From: Roseibacillus persicicus
GTDB taxonomy: Bacteria > Verrucomicrobiota > Verrucomicrobiia > Verrucomicrobiales > Akkermansiaceae
DNA length: 64,000 nt
Direction of reading: 5' to 3'
Assembly: GCF_014651675.1 (NCBI RefSeq)
Contig: NZ_BMXI01000005.1
Location: 124,001-188,000, forward strand
Shown here: positions 16,063 to 25,589 of the stretch, one piece after another
How the letters are laid out: every line of letters begins with the position of its first letter
Numbering within the stretch: position 1 is the first letter of the stretch
The notes under the pieces: generated by a model
Databases searched by the model: none
What the model was told of the DNA's origin: nothing
The model's input: only the letters and a program-made list of their open reading frames with translations
Translations under genes and position numbers: made by a program

Positions 16063-16666
16063 CGGTAGGGCTGTTTTGCCAAAACAGCCGCGAATGTTCG
16101 GGGAAGGTCCCCGGGTTCTCGCGCCTCGTCCACTCACCGATTCTTCGACCACCTCAGACCACTCGCGGTCCTTTTGTCAAAAGGACGCTACCGATGTGCA
16201 TCGATGGTGCGGGGAGGTCTTTGGTCGTTTGGATATCTTCTCTCCTTGCCTCGTGGTGGCCATCTGGTCGAGCAAGCAAGCTTTGCTCTTCCCGTGAAGG
16301 ACAAAGAACGAACCCATCCACCCCAGAGCGGCAGCAAGCGGCACGCACTCCAAAAGGCCTCCACCGGTAGGGCTGTTTTGACAAAACAGCCGCGAATGTT
16401 CGGGGAAGGTCCCCGGGTTCTCGCGCTTCGTCCGCTCACCGATCCTACGAGCAACTCAGACCACTCGCGGTCCTTTTGTCAAAAGGACCCTACCGATGCG
16501 CATCGATGGTGCGGGGAGGTCTTTGGTCGTTTGGATATCTTCTCTCCTTGATTCGTGGTGGCCATCTGGTCGAGCAAGCAAGCTTTGCTCTTCCCAGGAG
16601 AGTCAAAGAACGAACCCATCCACCCCAGAGCGGCAGCAAGCGGCACGCACTCCAGAAGGCCCCCAC
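16063..16666. repeat. Repeat array R3: AB-D-AB-D
   Basis: AB modules at 16063-16193 and 16365-16495, each exactly 131 bp, are followed by D modules at 16194-16364 (171 bp) and 16496 to about 16666. The second D keeps a perfect 12-bp palindrome CGATGCGCATCG at its start. The array lies between the C39-like gene and the sulfatase gene. It shows that D can replace C as the module between two AB copies. Confidence 0.88.
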
Positions 16667-16830
16667 CGTTCCCGAACGACCTCTCACTACTTCTCAAACG
16701 CTCGAATTCTCCAAGGAGTTGTCCTTTCTCCTCAAAGACAGCCAGCGGGTGAAAGAGCGTTGCCGGGCTATGGGTAACCGCGAAAGCTCGCGCGCGCGAC
16801 CGAATGTCTTGCGCCCACGACTTCACCATC

Positions 16831-18327
16831 ATGAAAAGTCCGCTCCACTCCTCCTCCTCCTCCCATCGCCCTCTTGGTTCTCTCGCCGCTCTTCTGTTCT
16901 GCGGTGCGGCCTTGCTCGGTCAAGCCATGGGCAAGCAGCCCAACATCCTTTTCGTCATGACCGACGACCAGGGCTACGGCGATATTCGAGCCCACGGGCA
17001 CCCTTTCATCCAGACTCCCAATCTCGACAAGCTCTACGCCCAGAGCTCCCGCTTCACCGACTACCACGTTAGCCCCACCTGCGCACCCACGCGTTCCGCG
17101 CTCATGTCGGGTAAGAATCCCTTCGAGGTCGGCGTCACCCACACCATCGTGGAACGCGAGCGCATGGCCCTTGGTGTTCCCACCGTCGCGGAAATTCTCA
17201 AGAAGGCCGGCTACGCCACCGGAATCTTTGGCAAATGGCACCTCGGGGAGGAGGACGCCTATCAGCCCGGCAGCCGGGGCTTTGACGAGGTCTTCATCCA
17301 TGGGGCAGGGGGCATTGGGCAGAGATTCGCCGGCTCGCAGGGAGATGTCCCGGGCAACAATTACTTCAATCCCACCATCCGTCACAACGGCACATTCGTG
17401 AAGACCGAGGGCTACTGCGCGGACGTCTTCACCCAGCAGACCCTTGGCTGGATTCGCGAGCAGAAGGAGAAGGGCGACCAACCCTTCTTCGCCTACCTCG
17501 CCTACAACACCCCGCACACCCCGCTGGTCGTCGACAAGAAGTATTCCGATCCCTATCTCGACAAGGTCGACAATCCCGACCGCGCCATCTTCTTCGGCAT
17601 GATCACCAACATGGACGAAAACATGGGTCTCATCTTGGAAAAATTGGATGAGTGGGACCTTAGCAAGGACACCCTCCTCGTCTTCACCACCGACAACGGC
17701 AGCTCCAAGGGCACGCCCATCTTCAATGCCGGGATGCGCGGGGCGAAAGGCTCCCTCAGCGAGGGCGGCTCCCGTGTTCCGCTCTACTTCCGTCTCCCCG
17801 GTCTCACCGAGCCGGGCGAAGATCTGGATCAACTCGCGCGCCACATCGATATCTTTCCCACCCTTGCCGACCTCGCCGGGGCGGACATCTCCGGGCTCGG
17901 GTTGGAAGGCCGCAGTCTGATTCCTCTCCTCAAAGACCCCGCAACCGAGTGGCCCGACCGTCAGCTCTATTTCCATGGAGGCCGCTGGCCCAAGGAAGGC
18001 GCGAGAGGCAAGTTTGGCGCAGGTGACAAGAACATCGACAATTACAAACACAAGACCTTCGCCGTCCGCACCGAGAAGTGGCGCCTCGTCGGCCCCGACC
18101 ACCTGTTCGATATCGTCCAGGATCAGGGTGAGAAGAACAATGTCGCCGAGCAGCATCCGGAAGTGGTTGCTGAGCTTATGAAAGGTTATGATGCGTTTTG
18201 GGACAGGGCCCGTCCCCTCCTGGTCAACGAGAACGCCCCCCTCGACGTCCCCAAGCCCTTCAGCGAAAGCTACCGCAAACAAAAAGAATCCACCGGAATC
18301 CCGGCTTGGAAAGCCCCCGAGCTCTAG
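16831..18327 (+). CDS. Secreted arylsulfatase-type sulfatase
   Basis: A 498-residue sulfatase. The signal peptide runs to about AMGKQP. NILFVMTDDQGYGD supplies the metal-binding aspartates, SPTCAPTRSALMSG is the C-x-P-x-R motif whose Cys84 would be converted to formylglycine, GIFGKWHLGEE follows, and VFTTDNGSSKG gives the second metal pair. It would remove sulfate from a carbohydrate, probably a marine polysaccharide, outside the cytoplasm. Start MKSPLH is preferred to a GTG or ATG nine codons upstream. No maturase gene is in view. The large secreted protein follows on the same strand. Confidence 0.92.
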   Translation: MKSPLHSSSSSHRPLGSLAALLFCGAALLGQAMGKQPNILFVMTDDQGYGDIRAHGHPFIQTPNLDKLYAQSSRFTDYHVSPTCAPTRSALMSGKNPFEVGVTHTIVERERMALGVPTVAEILKKAGYATGIFGKWHLGEEDAYQPGSRGFDEVFIHGAGGIGQRFAGSQGDVPGNNYFNPTIRHNGTFVKTEGYCADVFTQQTLGWIREQKEKGDQPFFAYLAYNTPHTPLVVDKKYSDPYLDKVDNPDRAIFFGMITNMDENMGLILEKLDEWDLSKDTLLVFTTDNGSSKGTPIFNAGMRGAKGSLSEGGSRVPLYFRLPGLTEPGEDLDQLARHIDIFPTLADLAGADISGLGLEGRSLIPLLKDPATEWPDRQLYFHGGRWPKEGARGKFGAGDKNIDNYKHKTFAVRTEKWRLVGPDHLFDIVQDQGEKNNVAEQHPEVVAELMKGYDAFWDRARPLLVNENAPLDVPKPFSESYRKQKESTGIPAWKAPEL

Positions 18328-18611
18328 TTCCTCGCGGAAAATTCTCCGGTCTGTGCGCGCCCTCGCGCGTGCCAGCCAATTTGGTGTTCATCGCCTGGTG
18401 AACCTTGGATTTCTCGTGGCAAAGAAAGTGGCTGGAAGTTTGCTTTCTAAGAAAGATGTAGCCTTTTGGAGATAGGCAAAATGCACTCTCGCAGGCGGGC
18501 GGAGAGATAGTTTCTTATTTTTTTCAAAACCACTTCAATTGTTGGTCTGCCTGGACATCACCTCTCTGTACGTGGCCGTTTAAGTGCGCCCGTGTGCAAA
18601 AATTCAAATCC

Positions 18612-20723
18612 ATGAAAGACAAATTTAGAGTGATGAAGTGGCCGCTCGCCACCATGTTTTCCTTTGCCTTCGCAGGTCTGGGCTCCAGCCAATTGATTGT
18701 TGAAGATTTTGAGTCCTTCGCAGACGGCAGCACTGTGCCGAATCAGACCTTCACCGCGGAAACCGACCAGATGAACCTCATGGTCGCGACTGCCGGGAGC
18801 GGAGTGAATGGTTCCCAAGGCGTTGTCCTTGATACCGTGACCGCGAATGGCAACTACCGCATGGCAGATGCCGACGGCGGTGTAGTGGGAACCTTCTATC
18901 AGGTGAAGTCGAAGTTCCAGCTGACGGTTAACGACCTGGTTCCCGAGGCGGCCAACCATACGATTGTGTCCGTCGGTTTGTCGACTCAACCAGAGTGGTG
19001 GAATGGTGCCAATATCAACCTCTCCCTAACCCGCCGGGATGGTGGCAAGCGCTTTGGCTTGACTGGGATTGGTAAAGACGCGTTGGAGCCGCAGTCTTGG
19101 CAGATAACAGGTTGGGAAGCCAATAGCGGCATCGGCCTGCCCAATGAACTTCCGCTAGCGGGGGAGACCGCTACCAGTGATTGGTTCGAACTTGTCTTGA
19201 CCCTCGAAAGCAAGGGAACGCAGGACGCGGAGGGACGCGAACTGTGGGATATGAAGGGGCAAGTTCTCAACTCCGGCGGAGTCGTTGTTTTCGAGCACGT
19301 TGTCGTAGATCGTGTCTTGACCACCAATCAGGGCAACCCGCTTTCTGTCACCGAGAATCTGGTCGTACCCGGGGTGACAACGCTTTATCCTGTTGTCTCA
19401 GTGCCTTGGGTGGATCCTGATGGCGGAGCTGGTCCGATTTCTGGCAATGGCTACAAGACCCTGCCTGGCGGCGGAGTGACCGGGTTTGTCTTCGATGATG
19501 TCATCGCAGGTGGAGTGAGCAGCGACGACGGCGATGCCGACGGCGACGGCTATCCAAACAATATTGAGCTGACCTATGGCAGCGATCCTTTGAATGCCCA
19601 AAGCGATCCCGAGACGATCTTCTCCCTCGGCTTCACTGCTGGCGAAGGCTACGTCGATACCGTTGTCGATGACAACGGGACTCCCGAGGAACCCGCGGAT
19701 GACATCATAACCGGAACTCTGAGCGGTCAGAATGGCTGGTTGGGCCAGGGCTTGACCGTGGTCGATACCGACGGCGCAGGCCAGATTTGTGCTGATGGCG
19801 GATACCTGCGCGCCCACTATGGAGAAGGTCTCCGGGGTGGTACCGGTGGAGTGGCTGTGACTGACGGTGACTTCGAGACCGGTCGTTCCATCGAGCTGGT
19901 TGTCGACTACTCCTTCACCATTGACGATATCCCATCGAACATCAATCTGGCGGTTTTAGGCTTCCGCCCCGATTCCATCGGCAACGTACCTCCTGCGCAA
20001 GGCTTCTCAATGAAGTATGGCGCCTTCGCGGCCGACTCCATTGGAGGTTCCCTCAGGCTTTTCCCCGACCTCAAGGACGAGGGTCGGATGGAGAACGATG
20101 TCAATGTCGAGAACGATTATGCATTCTTCATCGATGGTCATGATGTCGGGGTCGACCCTCTGAACGTCTTGGGCAACGGCGTGGACACGGAATCGGATCC
20201 TTTGCGCATCACCTATGTGATCTTGGCGGAGGACGAGACCCCCGAAGACGGTCTCTGGGACGGTCTCTTCACTTTGCAGGAATTCACGGTGGAGAATCTC
20301 GCCTCAGGTGAGACCTTCACTTTTGATACCGTTGCCAATCCCCGCAGCTTCTTGTGGATGGAGGAAAATGCTTTCTTCCCATATCAGGATGCCTTCTTTG
20401 CGTTGCAGTTTGGCCGGAACAACAAAGGAGCTCAAGATTGCCTCGATCAAGTGACGGTGAAGAATCTTCTTCAAGATGGGATTCTTCCCGAGCCGACCGG
20501 CGATTTGGAGATTACGGATTCCGGTTTCGTTGATGCCGACACCTTCTTCATCGAGTTCGCCCCCGGTGGTGCTGGCTACAAGGTGACCACAGCGCCCGGG
20601 CTTGATTTCGCTAACAACAAGTCGGATGTAACGACGACTTTGGCTCCTGCGGGCGCGGGCGACAATCGCTTCGAGTTCGATGTAACCGAGACCTCCGGCT
20701 ACTTCCGCGTCGAGGCTGAGTAA
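18612..20723 (+). CDS. Large secreted protein with a calcium-binding TSP3-like spacer between two beta-rich halves
   Basis: About 703 residues from MKDKFRVMKWPLATMFSFAF, a signal peptide ending near LGSSQ. The two halves (about 20-290 and 340-640) are rich in Gly, Asp and aromatics and resemble concanavalin-A-like or jelly-roll domains. Between them lies SSDDGDADGDGYPNNIELTY, a thrombospondin type 3/dockerin-like Asp-rich calcium loop often used as a spacer in Verrucomicrobiota surface proteins. The C-terminal 80 residues form a small domain ending TSGYFRVEAE, seen at the end of other exported proteins of this phylum. Function unknown; polysaccharide binding is a guess from the neighbouring sulfatase. 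Confidence 0.72.
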   Translation: MKDKFRVMKWPLATMFSFAFAGLGSSQLIVEDFESFADGSTVPNQTFTAETDQMNLMVATAGSGVNGSQGVVLDTVTANGNYRMADADGGVVGTFYQVKSKFQLTVNDLVPEAANHTIVSVGLSTQPEWWNGANINLSLTRRDGGKRFGLTGIGKDALEPQSWQITGWEANSGIGLPNELPLAGETATSDWFELVLTLESKGTQDAEGRELWDMKGQVLNSGGVVVFEHVVVDRVLTTNQGNPLSVTENLVVPGVTTLYPVVSVPWVDPDGGAGPISGNGYKTLPGGGVTGFVFDDVIAGGVSSDDGDADGDGYPNNIELTYGSDPLNAQSDPETIFSLGFTAGEGYVDTVVDDNGTPEEPADDIITGTLSGQNGWLGQGLTVVDTDGAGQICADGGYLRAHYGEGLRGGTGGVAVTDGDFETGRSIELVVDYSFTIDDIPSNINLAVLGFRPDSIGNVPPAQGFSMKYGAFAADSIGGSLRLFPDLKDEGRMENDVNVENDYAFFIDGHDVGVDPLNVLGNGVDTESDPLRITYVILAEDETPEDGLWDGLFTLQEFTVENLASGETFTFDTVANPRSFLWMEENAFFPYQDAFFALQFGRNNKGAQDCLDQVTVKNLLQDGILPEPTGDLEITDSGFVDADTFFIEFAPGGAGYKVTTAPGLDFANNKSDVTTTLAPAGAGDNRFEFDVTETSGYFRVEAE

Positions 20724-20750
20724 GGAAAAGCTCTCTTTCGCAAGCAATCC

Positions 20751-20790
20751 AATAAACCGTCCGGACGAAAGTTCGGGCGGTTTTTTTATT
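20751..20790 (+). terminator. Intrinsic terminator after the large secreted protein
   Basis: Stem ACCGTCCGGAC / GTTCGGGCGGT closed by a GAAA tetraloop, followed by TTTTTTTATT. Flanking AATAA and TTATT extend the pairing, so the hairpin is close to symmetric. Confidence 0.85.
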
Positions 20791-21264
20791 GGAATGAAAA
20801 GCGATGCGGGAGGCCAACCGCAAGCCAGCCCCAAGCCCCAAAGGCCAAAGGCCAAAGCCCCCACCGGAGCGCGGGTCTTCAGCCCGCCCCGCAGTTCCGG
20901 CCCACCAATCCGGCCGAAACAAGCGACCTCCGGCGTGACAGGCCGGCGTTCTCTATCAAAGCTTGCCCGGTATCGTATTCTCTCACTTTCAAGACTTCTA
21001 TTTTGATTTCCACAGGGCGAACTCACTCGGGCGGAGCCGATAGCGAGCAATGTTTCCCTGTCTGCGTCTAGAATCTCAGCGGTAACATTCCGGCCAACTC
21101 AATCCGTCGCCTTGGTTTTGCGATATAAAAATTTATTTTGTGTCGTGCTTAGCAGCTTTAGCGACAAATAAAGTGGGGTGATGTCGTCAAAACTTTGGAG
21201 GCGACATTAATTTGGATGGGGACGGCTGTTTCGATTCATTAAAAAGAAACAAAAAGTTTCAGAA
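20791..21264. other. Spacer at the left edge of the accessory island
   Basis: About 470 bp without a gene. The left part has short direct repeats (CCCCAAGCC, AAAGGCCAAAGGCCAAAG) and a REP-like hairpin GCGGGTCTTCAGCCCGC near 20870. GC content drops visibly towards 21120, where the sequence turns AT-rich ahead of the HerA gene. No integrase, tRNA or attachment repeat is visible. Confidence 0.55.
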
Positions 21265-23016
21265 TTATGACTGCACTGATTGGCGACGCCAGTTGGCCAC
21301 GGCTGAAGAGATTGAATCTTTTCCTTCTTCTTTTGCCCATTCTTCCCAAAACGCCACTGTAGCGCTGTCTGGCTTATTCTCAGGTTCGGCGATGCGAATG
21401 CGGGTTGGGAGCAAAGTTGCATCCCCCACAACAAGTGCCTCTCCTGTATCCAGAATCGGGAGGAGATCGCCAAAGCCACCTAAGCTGTCAGGAAGTAGAC
21501 GGCGGACTACGTTTTGGTCGTCGCCATTGGTCAACCTCATGGCTATGAGGTTATTACACTGACTCATAACCGTTCTGTTCACTTCCGATGGACGTTGGCT
21601 AATGACAACGAGGCCCAAGCCATATTTCCGTCCTTCCTTGGCAATTCGTTCGAAAATCTGGACCGAAACTTCCCCTGAACTATCCGTGCTTGTTCTCTCG
21701 GGAATGTAGAGGTGGGCCTCGTCACAAAAGAGCGCGATTGGGTGGCGATCTTTGTTTGCTGTCCACTGCTGTACGGAGAACGCGAGTTTCGCCACGAGAC
21801 TGACGATCAATGGCAAAATGTCGGAAGGCACCTCGGAAAAGTTGACGACCTTTACACCGCCGCATTCATCGGATTGGTCCTTGCTGCCAGCAATGAGGGC
21901 GGAAGACAATTTTTCTAACCAGTTGAACTCGAGAGTCTGGTCGCCTCCTTGAAACAAAAATCCTAACCGACGGTCGGTTTGTTTGTTTTTGAGCCGTTGA
22001 ATCAGTCGACCTAATTTACCCTTGAACTCACCGGCTTTCGTTGTTCCTGGTCGTGCTCCCTCGACGTCCTGAGTATCTAGTTCTTCTAGCTTTTCCAAGA
22101 CTGCAGCTAGGTCGAACGGAATTGGACTGTCGATCGTGAAGTTGTCGATCAAGGTTTCTTCATCCTTCGCGCTTAAGTAAGCTTGCTTTGCTGCAATAAC
22201 AGCCCGGCTGATAACCATGGCTTGGTTGGGCGCATTGTTGTCACTCCGATCAATGAACATTGACACCATCGCATCGTAGCTGAGAAGCCAGTAGGGAAGA
22301 TGGATCACTCCGTCTTTGAGACTTCGATTCGCATCCAAGTCGGAAGGACCAGCAATCTTGAAGTGGCGGAAGCCACCACCTTGTAGAGGACCGTATTCGC
22401 CGTGCAGATCGAAGATGATGGCGTTCGCATTCGGTAGCTTGCTGACCTGTTCAAGAACTTTGGCTGTCGTCCACGATTTTCCAGATCCCGTGCCGCCAAC
22501 GATCACGGCATGGCGTTGAAAGAACTTGTTGCCGTTCAGAAACGCTTCGGCGGTCTCATCGAGAGTATAGGTGCCTAGAGAAAGCCTTTGTGCAGTATTT
22601 TCTCCGATGCTGGCGATGATTTCCATGAACCGAGTCAAGACCTCACCTTCGAGAGCAAAACACTTAGCATCGATTTCTGGAACAGTTTCGAGAGTCCGCA
22701 CAAAGACGTTGGTGTCTGTGCTCCGTCTGTCGAGGTGGGTACCAATGAGCGCGATCCGCACAAGATTCAACTCAGTAGGTGGCGGAGAATCTTCATCATC
22801 GGCAGGTTTTTCTCCTTCGATCGAAGTTCTACTAATTTTCTGGATGATTCCGATGAGGTGCTGGCCCGGCTTGCTACTTCGTAGAACTGCCAATCGATTA
22901 ACTTGGAGTTTACGAAGGTTCTCGGGTGTCGGAACGTGAACAATCACTGTTGCTGTATCAACTGAGCGCACCGTTCCGAGGGCGTCTGTGTCTTGGTATG
23001 AAAAAATAGTGCTCAT
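21265..23016 (-). CDS. herA: HerA-family ATPase/translocase of a SIR2-HerA anti-phage system
   Basis: A 583-residue HerA/FtsK-type ATPase. A HAS-barrel-like N-terminal part (about 1-110) precedes Walker A GGTGSGKS at 174-181, with IIFDLHGEYGPLQ after it. Walker B is ALFCDEAHLY (Asp432, Glu433), followed by VISQRPSEVNRTVMSQCNNL, a sensor region typical of HerA. Its start overlaps the stop of the upstream SIR2 gene by 4 bp, so the pair is translationally coupled. SIR2-HerA pairs form large complexes that act as NADase and/or nuclease on phage infection. The gene is visibly richer in A and T than flanking housekeeping genes, which suggests horizontal transfer. Confidence 0.9.
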   Translation of the reverse strand: MSTIFSYQDTDALGTVRSVDTATVIVHVPTPENLRKLQVNRLAVLRSSKPGQHLIGIIQKISRTSIEGEKPADDEDSPPPTELNLVRIALIGTHLDRRSTDTNVFVRTLETVPEIDAKCFALEGEVLTRFMEIIASIGENTAQRLSLGTYTLDETAEAFLNGNKFFQRHAVIVGGTGSGKSWTTAKVLEQVSKLPNANAIIFDLHGEYGPLQGGGFRHFKIAGPSDLDANRSLKDGVIHLPYWLLSYDAMVSMFIDRSDNNAPNQAMVISRAVIAAKQAYLSAKDEETLIDNFTIDSPIPFDLAAVLEKLEELDTQDVEGARPGTTKAGEFKGKLGRLIQRLKNKQTDRRLGFLFQGGDQTLEFNWLEKLSSALIAGSKDQSDECGGVKVVNFSEVPSDILPLIVSLVAKLAFSVQQWTANKDRHPIALFCDEAHLYIPERTSTDSSGEVSVQIFERIAKEGRKYGLGLVVISQRPSEVNRTVMSQCNNLIAMRLTNGDDQNVVRRLLPDSLGGFGDLLPILDTGEALVVGDATLLPTRIRIAEPENKPDSATVAFWEEWAKEEGKDSISSAVANWRRQSVQS

Positions 23017-24050
23017 GACTGGATAAGAGTTAAAAATGTTTCGAGTTGCCAGAATTCTCCTTCTGATACTATTTCCCCTTCGGGAAACTCAGGGCAAAAA
23101 ATTCGGCAGCCTTCTGGGGCTGCCACAACTGCGAGATACTCCTGACAGAATTCGTCTTGAAAAAAAGATTGTGCAGCCGGAGTTAGTCCATGGGTGATAA
23201 GGACCAATGGAACTTTTTTGCTGCGACAACGTTCCTTCAGCTTCGTCTGAATGTGCTCATCGTTGAATCCGAATCCGGAGCAGAAAAATCCGCCTGCGTT
23301 GGAAAAAGCACGATCCGATGCCGCTTTGATCGAGAGAAACGGTTCGTCATAAACCCTGCGATACTTTTGCAATCCTGGAGTCACGATGGCTGGGGTCCAA
23401 CCATCTGGGCAGGGATACGAAATTGGTAGTGCTTGAATAATCCCATGTTGATCCTTGAACCAATCAAAGGAGCCATGAACTTTCCAAATGTTCACTTTTG
23501 ACTGATCGATTCCAGCAATACGGACAATTTGTCGTTTGTCACCCAAGGGCTTGCGCAAGTGAGCATAGGAGAAACCTGTCTCATGATAGAACCCCCCGAG
23601 GTCAGCCGCATATTCAGCCATTCGGTCGTAGTTGGGGGTCACGACATCAATCTCCCGATTTGTGCTCCTGAGAAGGTGCTGAAAAAGTTGGGTCAGCGGG
23701 TAGGGAGAGCGCTGGATAAGTAATTTCCGCAGTGCCTCAAGATCGAAGGGGTGAAGGAAATCCCACGTCGCTCTCACAACCCGATCATCCACCCCTTCGG
23801 GAAGGTTGACCTGTTGGAGGGCGGACTCCAAATCTGTATTCTCAAGAGTATTCCTGAATTTTTGCCAGAGGCCAGCCTCTGATTCATCGAGAGCAGGGGG
23901 AACTGCTAGGGAGAGCAGATGTTCCCGCAACTCGCCCATACCTGGGATTCCGGCTGCTATGGAAGCTCCACTGCCAAGAACAATCACAGGTGTCGCTGCG
24001 ATGCAGGCTTGTGCGCGATTATTAAGAATTTCGAATGCGGTTTTTGGCAT
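23013..24050 (-). CDS. SIR2-like NADase effector of a SIR2-HerA anti-phage system
   Basis: A 345-residue SIR2-like protein. The nucleotide loop is VIVLGSGASIAAGIPG (GSGAS at 26-30). Catalytic residues common to defence SIR2 domains are Asn140 in VVTPNYDR and His192 in WKVHGSFDW. GGFFCSGFGFNDEHIQTKL is the usual C-terminal SIR2-like segment. Such proteins degrade NAD+ on phage sensing, stopping infection by killing or arresting the cell; in the SIR2-HerA system the ATPase partner controls activity. The gene is upstream of herA with a 4-bp overlap. The upstream 50 bp is AT-rich, but promoter boxes could not be fixed with confidence. Confidence 0.9.
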   Translation of the reverse strand: MPKTAFEILNNRAQACIAATPVIVLGSGASIAAGIPGMGELREHLLSLAVPPALDESEAGLWQKFRNTLENTDLESALQQVNLPEGVDDRVVRATWDFLHPFDLEALRKLLIQRSPYPLTQLFQHLLRSTNREIDVVTPNYDRMAEYAADLGGFYHETGFSYAHLRKPLGDKRQIVRIAGIDQSKVNIWKVHGSFDWFKDQHGIIQALPISYPCPDGWTPAIVTPGLQKYRRVYDEPFLSIKAASDRAFSNAGGFFCSGFGFNDEHIQTKLKERCRSKKVPLVLITHGLTPAAQSFFQDEFCQEYLAVVAAPEGCRIFCPEFPEGEIVSEGEFWQLETFLTLIQS

Positions 24051-24098
24051 GTTATAGTGAGTCTAATCTTTTGTATAGGTATGTTTTCAAAGCTCTTT

Positions 24099-24594
24099 TT
24101 AGTCTGTTTCAAATACCTTAATTTCGGCAGGGGGTGTGCTGGGTGGCTGCGTAGAGGAGTTTGTTCTGTGCCTCGTCGGAGAAAATCGAGGTTCCCTCTT
24201 CCCGAGTCTGGTAGACTCTGTTAAGAGCGGAGAGGTTGTGCACTTTTTGGTAGAAGCGTTTTTCTGAAGGTCGGATCTCGCGAATCCGCTCTGGGAGTTC
24301 GTCAAAGTATTTCCAGTCGCCGGAGTTCTTGAGGCGCTCGTCGTCCATGAGGAAGCCTTTGACGAGGTGTTCCTTGATATGGCTGCTGGCCCATTTGCGG
24401 AACTGCAGGCCGTGCGGGAAGCGACCGCGGTAGCTGATGGCGCAAATGAAGTCGAGGTTGAAGAGCTGAATCAAGCGCTGGATCTCACGATTTCCCTCGG
24501 CTTTAACTGTCAAGAATTCCTCGGAAGCTGCCTCGACGCGCAAGTCGAGGCGGGTGCGACCATCGTCGGTAGTGTTGAGAACGACTTCGCTCAC
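24099..24594 (-). pseudogene. Decayed RhuM-family gene (internal deletion, frameshift, truncation)
   Basis: The translated frame is RhuM-like over most of its length: HIKEHLVKGFLMDDERLKNS, FDELPERIREIRPSEKRFYQ and DEAQNKLLYAATQHT. Compared with full RhuM proteins (about 330 residues) the section with the helix-turn-helix near the N-terminus is missing, since RLDLRVEAA jumps to EEFLTVKAEGNREIQ. Near the end a C5 run shifts the frame; removing one C restores HTPAEIKVFETD, and the protein still stops about 100 residues early. I read it as a relic. RhuM genes often occur in accessory islands, which fits the SIR2-HerA neighbour about 50 bp downstream. Confidence 0.72.
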
Positions 24595-24752
24595 CGAAGC
24601 CTTCTTTCCTGTTCGGCTGAGTCGCGGCGAGAGCCGCCCGTCTGGTCATGGCAATTCAAATCAGAAGTGTTCCCGCTTCCATTCCCAATAGTGTTGTTTT
24701 TGAGTGAAATTTTGTTCGCCTTTTTAGCCGTCATTTTCTTGGTAGCGGGCAT
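24591..24752 (-). CDS. Small basic hypothetical protein upstream of the RhuM relic
   Basis: A 53-residue frame starting MPATKKMTAKKANKISLKNN, Lys- and Asn-rich at the N-terminus and Arg-rich at the end. Its stop overlaps the GTG start of the RhuM relic (GTGA). It could be a real short gene, part of the original RhuM leader, or chance. No family is recognised. Confidence 0.25.
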   Translation of the reverse strand: MPATKKMTAKKANKISLKNNTIGNGSGNTSDLNCHDQTGGSRRDSAEQERRLR

Positions 24753-24853
24753 GAAAGAAACTTTGTAGGCCAAGTTAGGCAATCATCTAACAGTTTGGCG
24801 AGGAGAAAGAAGAGTGGATCCTGTCCGACTGCCATAGATTCAGTTACGTGGTT

Positions 24854-25471
24854 TTAGCTCTGATTCCGATCGAAGTGGTGGGGGAATGGGCGGGGAGGAA
24901 AGTGTCGTTCGGGTGAGATGGAATTGCGGCGGCGAGATTGAGTTGGGCGTGGTTCTCCCAGAGTGAGGGCGGAGTCGTGGTCGATGCCGAGGCGGTTGGC
25001 GGTGAGGAGGGAGGTTCGGTCGGGGGCGAGGAGGAGGAAGTCCCAGTTTCGTTGCGTGCGCTGGTGATAGACTTTTTGCTGGATGGCGGGGAGGGTGATG
25101 CGGCGGGAGGCGGTGTCCTCGCCGGTGGAACAGAGGGCGATGAGGACGTGGGCGGGTTGCTCTTTCCCGGACAGGCTGCTGAGTTTGCGCTCGAGGGAGT
25201 TGATGGTGAGATTGAGGGTGTCGTGAAGAGCGCATCGACCGTGGGGGCGGTAGTGCCGGAGGGCGAGCGGGGGTGTTTGGCCGGTGGGGACGCGGTTGAG
25301 GTGGAGTCGGGCTTGCTCGTTGAAGAGGACGAGGCTGACCCGGGTGGGGTCGGCGCTTTCCCGCTGTTCGCGGAGAAAACGGTTGAAGCCAAGAAGGGCG
25401 CGCGCGGTGTGGGGGCGCATGGCTTGGGAGCAGTCGAGGAGGTAGACGATTTCGGTGAGCTTGGGGTTCAT
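24854..25471 (-). CDS. von Willebrand A-like protein with a degenerate metal site
   Basis: A 205-residue paralogue of the vWA gene next to it, starting MNPKLTEIVYLLDCSQAM. The MIDAS metal site is broken: DxSxS is D13-C-S-Q-A, the threonine loop RGSTALLD of the neighbour is HGRCALHD here, and the aspartate in FTDGMEN is replaced in LCSTGED. The C-terminal 40 residues are Pro/Arg/His-rich and unlike the partner. The frame is open far upstream but those residues are nonsense in a shadow frame. It may be a pseudo-vWA partner, for instance a regulatory or structural subunit, or a gene in decay. The gap to the upstream vWA gene is about 120 bp. Confidence 0.72.
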   Translation of the reverse strand: MNPKLTEIVYLLDCSQAMRPHTARALLGFNRFLREQRESADPTRVSLVLFNEQARLHLNRVPTGQTPPLALRHYRPHGRCALHDTLNLTINSLERKLSSLSGKEQPAHVLIALCSTGEDTASRRITLPAIQQKVYHQRTQRNWDFLLLAPDRTSLLTANRLGIDHDSALTLGEPRPTQSRRRNSISPERHFPPRPFPHHFDRNQS

Positions 25472-25589
25472 GTTGATGAGTGCGGGTTGTTTTTCTTGCT
25501 TGGTAGCGATGGGATCTGTTCGGATTATCTGGGTGCTTTGTGACGGTTTTTTGACGGGGTCGTGGGGCGAGCGAAATACTCGCGGTCCC

